Source: Verrucomicrobiia bacterium (lineage in GTDB: Bacteria; Verrucomicrobiota; Verrucomicrobiia; Verrucomicrobiales; DEV007). From it: a stretch of 64,000 nucleotides of DNA. This document shows positions 61,641-64,000 of the stretch, one piece after another; positions within the stretch are counted from its first letter, which is position 1; every line of letters starts with the position of its first letter. Made by a program: the position numbers and the translations under genes. The notes under the pieces were generated by a model that made no database searches, was not told the DNA's origin, and saw only the letters and a program-made list of their open reading frames with translations. Location: the NCBI GenBank assembly GCA_030425385.1, contig JAUIAH010000001.1, forward strand, positions 310,001 to 374,000, read 5' to 3'.

Positions 61641-64000
61641 ATGTCGCGTCCACTATCTCTCAGCCTCATTGCGTACGCCGCGCTTCATCTCACGCTTCAA
61701 GCCGAACCCTTCACGTTCACGGGTTCGGCAGGGAGCAGCAACCCATTTGATTGGGAAACCGCTGGGAACTGGCGAACGGACACTCAGGATCCGGCGACTT
61801 CGTTTCCTAACAATGCCCAACAAGTTGACGGCGATGATGTCTCCATTGAAGGAGCCTTCGTCATTCAATTGTCCATGGATATTGGCATACGTGATTTCGT
61901 GGTCGATAGTTCGCCCTCGACCTCCGGAATCACTTTGGATCTCAATGATCAGCTACTGAATTCCACGGGGCCTGGCAGTTTCACCACCAGCTTGCTGGGC
62001 GGTAGTGGCATCACCTTTCTCGCTGGCTCCTATCAGTCCACTGCTAACATAGACCTTAGCGGACGCCTCACCCTAGATGATGCTTCTTTCTCCACCCCAT
62101 CACTGACTCTAGACGCCACTAGCAGCCTCAACCTCCACAATCTCAGCACACTCACTGCCACGTCTGCCTTGACCTTCGGCGGCGACATTGGCGTGAGTTC
62201 CAGTACCACAGACCCCGGCAACCTCGTCGTGGAAGGCATTTGGCGAAAGACCTCCGGTGCTGGCCGGAGCGACGTTACCGCCCCAGTGACTCTCGCGGAT
62301 GGGGCTTCCTTGATCATCGAGTCGGGCAACATGTTCTTCTCCCACCCTGTCACCATGGGTGACGTCACGATCGACACACAGACCGCTGGAGACTTGGTGA
62401 CATTCAATGACCATCTCGTCCTGAACGATACGCTCGACGCTGTCTTGGGACCTAACGGAGGTCTCAACATCAATGCGGCTACCCTTCCCGCACGTGTCCT
62501 CGACATGACAGATGGTGGAAGCATTGCCTCCAGTGGGAATGGGCGGGTACTTCTTGCGGGCCGTGTCATTCAGAAAGGCGGTATCCTCATGGGATCGAGC
62601 GCTTCGCCGATCATGATCTCCGGTTCGGCCTCTATTGGCGAGGAATCGACCACCACCAATGCAGGGCGCCTCATCTGGGACAGCGGAATCATCCGCGGAC
62701 TGACCAACACCGCCACGGGACCCGATTTCCTCACCATCGAAGACGCGACCCTGCCTGGGGCAGCCATCCGGCAAGTCTCCGATGGAACCCTGCGGAACGA
62801 AGGAAAGCTGCGCCACGATGGGGTCAGCGTGCAACTGCTCGAGGATGGCGTGATTGAGAACGTGTCCGGGGCGACCTATGAGTTTGGCACCAGTGGGAGC
62901 GTCACTCTGGCTGCGAATTCCAATGGGCAATTCACGAACGCTGGCACCGTCACCAAGTCAGGAGGCGGCATTTCAACCGTGAGCGCCCACGTGCAATCGG
63001 ACGGAACCCTCGAGTCCACCAATGGGACGTTACGGGTGGCCAATGCAACCCTCATCGAGGGTACCGTTCGCAGTGACCGTCGCGTCAACGCCAGCGCCGA
63101 GGTGGAACTCGGCACTTCCGGAAGCACCAATGCCTTCGGAGATGTCGTGTTCGATGTCATTGACAATGGAGTGATCCAGTTCATTTCGGGCGATCACGAA
63201 CTCCGTGGCCGATTCACGAGTTCTGGCACAGGACGTGTTGAGGCGAGCTCGTCGTTCGCCCATTTCAAGGTGTTGGATGGAAATGCAGCCACGTTTGCCT
63301 TCGGTGCGGATGCTCCATTCATCGCTGGCACCGCGACGGCAGATCCGATTGTCGATCTCATCGGTAGCCTGACGAACGAAGGCCCTATCACTTGTCTCGG
63401 TCTCCGTCTCCACGGAAGTGGATTCTTCTTCAATGATGGTCCCTTCAGCTTTCCCCAAGGCGGGTCCCTTGAAATTTCCGACGTCACCGGAGCAACCGGG
63501 GGACAGTTTCACAATCACCACACGGTCAGCTTCGATGGAAATAATGCCACTGCGCGCATTCAGGATGGTGGCTTCTTCCTCAACGCGCGTGCTGATGCCG
63601 GAGCGGGCTTCGATGAGGACGGTGTGATCTTGTTCAATGGAACCAGTCAAAGTTTCTCCACGAATGGCACAGGCGACCAACCAAAGCTCGAGAATCGATC
63701 GCTGATCCGGAATGTGAATGGAACAAACACTCTGGGGGTTCACGTGAGCCAAACGGATGCCTTGGCAGAGATGCGTGCCGAACGAGGCCGTTTGCGTTTG
63801 TCAGGGCAAGCCGACTTGATGTTAGGAACCATCGCCTCCACGAATGTCGCTGCTGATGCCACCCCCAGCCGCGTCCTGATCGATGGCGATTCCCAACTCG
63901 GGACAATCACCCTTCAGGCAGCGAACGATGGTAGGATTGAGTTCGGTGGATTCGGCTCGGAACACCAATTGACTGATGAGCTGACGAGCGCGGGTATAGG
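61641..64000 (+). CDS. Large exported beta-repeat (autotransporter-like) protein, 3' end outside window
   Basis: From ATG 61641 the frame is open for 786 codons to the window edge. The first 22 residues are a signal peptide (MSRPLSLSLIAYAALHLTLQ). Next comes NPFDWETAGNWRT, the usual opening of autotransporter-associated beta-strand repeat proteins. The rest is Ser/Thr/Gly/Asn-rich, with repeated short strands (DGGSIASSGNGRVLLAGRV, NSNGQFTNAGTVTKSGGG, DGTLESTNGTLRVANAT), indicating a right-handed beta-helix. In this phylum such proteins often end in a PEP-CTERM or autotransporter domain; the end is not visible. Probably a surface or extracellular adhesin-like protein. Confidence 0.82.
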   Translation, partial: MSRPLSLSLIAYAALHLTLQAEPFTFTGSAGSSNPFDWETAGNWRTDTQDPATSFPNNAQQVDGDDVSIEGAFVIQLSMDIGIRDFVVDSSPSTSGITLDLNDQLLNSTGPGSFTTSLLGGSGITFLAGSYQSTANIDLSGRLTLDDASFSTPSLTLDATSSLNLHNLSTLTATSALTFGGDIGVSSSTTDPGNLVVEGIWRKTSGAGRSDVTAPVTLADGASLIIESGNMFFSHPVTMGDVTIDTQTAGDLVTFNDHLVLNDTLDAVLGPNGGLNINAATLPARVLDMTDGGSIASSGNGRVLLAGRVIQKGGILMGSSASPIMISGSASIGEESTTTNAGRLIWDSGIIRGLTNTATGPDFLTIEDATLPGAAIRQVSDGTLRNEGKLRHDGVSVQLLEDGVIENVSGATYEFGTSGSVTLAANSNGQFTNAGTVTKSGGGISTVSAHVQSDGTLESTNGTLRVANATLIEGTVRSDRRVNASAEVELGTSGSTNAFGDVVFDVIDNGVIQFISGDHELRGRFTSSGTGRVEASSSFAHFKVLDGNAATFAFGADAPFIAGTATADPIVDLIGSLTNEGPITCLGLRLHGSGFFFNDGPFSFPQGGSLEISDVTGATGGQFHNHHTVSFDGNNATARIQDGGFFLNARADAGAGFDEDGVILFNGTSQSFSTNGTGDQPKLENRSLIRNVNGTNTLGVHVSQTDALAEMRAERGRLRLSGQADLMLGTIASTNVAADATPSRVLIDGDSQLGTITLQAANDGRIEFGGFGSEHQLTDELTSAGI

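Noticed and set aside
62109-63752. Two long minus-strand frames (240 and 273 codons) near the window end
   Set aside because: They oppose a continuous signal-peptide-bearing beta-repeat frame on the plus strand and have no recognisable motif.
1-64000. CRISPR arrays, tRNA or rRNA genes, prophage genes
   Set aside because: Intergenic stretches were read for regular spacer-repeat patterns, cloverleaf-type stems and phage-type proteins; none was seen.

Overview
The window is about 58% G+C and codes densely on both strands. It looks like a chromosomal segment of a Verrucomicrobiota bacterium (class Verrucomicrobiae or close). The evidence is the mix of families: secreted FG-GAP/UnbV proteins, a planctomycete-type cytochrome c fused to WD40 repeats, PPC-domain and DUF4159 proteins, LamG/thrombospondin-3 giants, a PQQ propeller with a methyltransferase-like insert, Tat-exported Gfo/Idh/MocA oxidoreductases, DUF4058, and secreted proteins ending in a 'DPDGDG..N..EYAF' plus 'STDLENW' region. 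No rRNA, tRNA, CRISPR array or phage module was seen.

Layout. 1-4248: two sensor histidine kinases (the first cut by the window edge) and a sugar nucleotidyltransferase, followed by a relic of an ADP-ribosylglycohydrolase gene. 4389-9709: a secreted repeat protein diverging from a four-gene ATGA-coupled amino-sugar operon (nagB-like, Gfo/Idh/MocA, short nagA, lipoprotein). 9813-12966: a Tat-exported oxidoreductase, a DUF4159 protein and a WaaP-like kinase. 13023-18475: a PPC protein coupled to a cytochrome c/WD40/coiled-coil protein. 18550-27924: a small membrane protein, then a lipoprotein-export-like ABC system and a 1797-residue PQQ propeller. 28022-29686: an alpha-glucan phosphorylase homologue lacking the PLP lysine.

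29720-36608 (minus strand): an exported operon of a c-type cytochrome, two secreted proteins, a very large FG-GAP/UnbV/thioredoxin/TPR protein and a D-lyxose isomerase. The large gene is interrupted by one in-frame UGA, and a bacterial SECIS-like hairpin follows at the right distance, so it is probably a new type of selenoprotein. This is the most interesting item in the window.

36843-43778: an eight-gene lipid-modification operon (desaturase, FAD amine oxidase, DUF1365, two cyclopropane-synthase-like methyltransferases, DUF1475, DUF1295, PH-like membrane protein). 43829-45143: a REP-associated transposase island beside a threonine-aldolase relic. 45270-49633: a zinc-ribbon membrane protein, then sdhCAB plus DUF423. 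49708-51554: a full-length nagA and an SRAP protease. 51824-56203: a 1459-residue LamG protein. 56378-61218: DUF4058, rhomboid protease, a periplasmic lipoprotein-sorting-like protein, a GT4 glycosyltransferase and a CDP-paratose epimerase-like protein. 61641 to the end: the N-terminal part of a large exported beta-repeat protein that runs off the window.

A DNA-level feature crosses the whole window: the hexamer TGTTAG/CTAACA is strongly over-represented in all reading frames and between genes. Functional calls rest on motif recognition from translated sequence; no database search was run.
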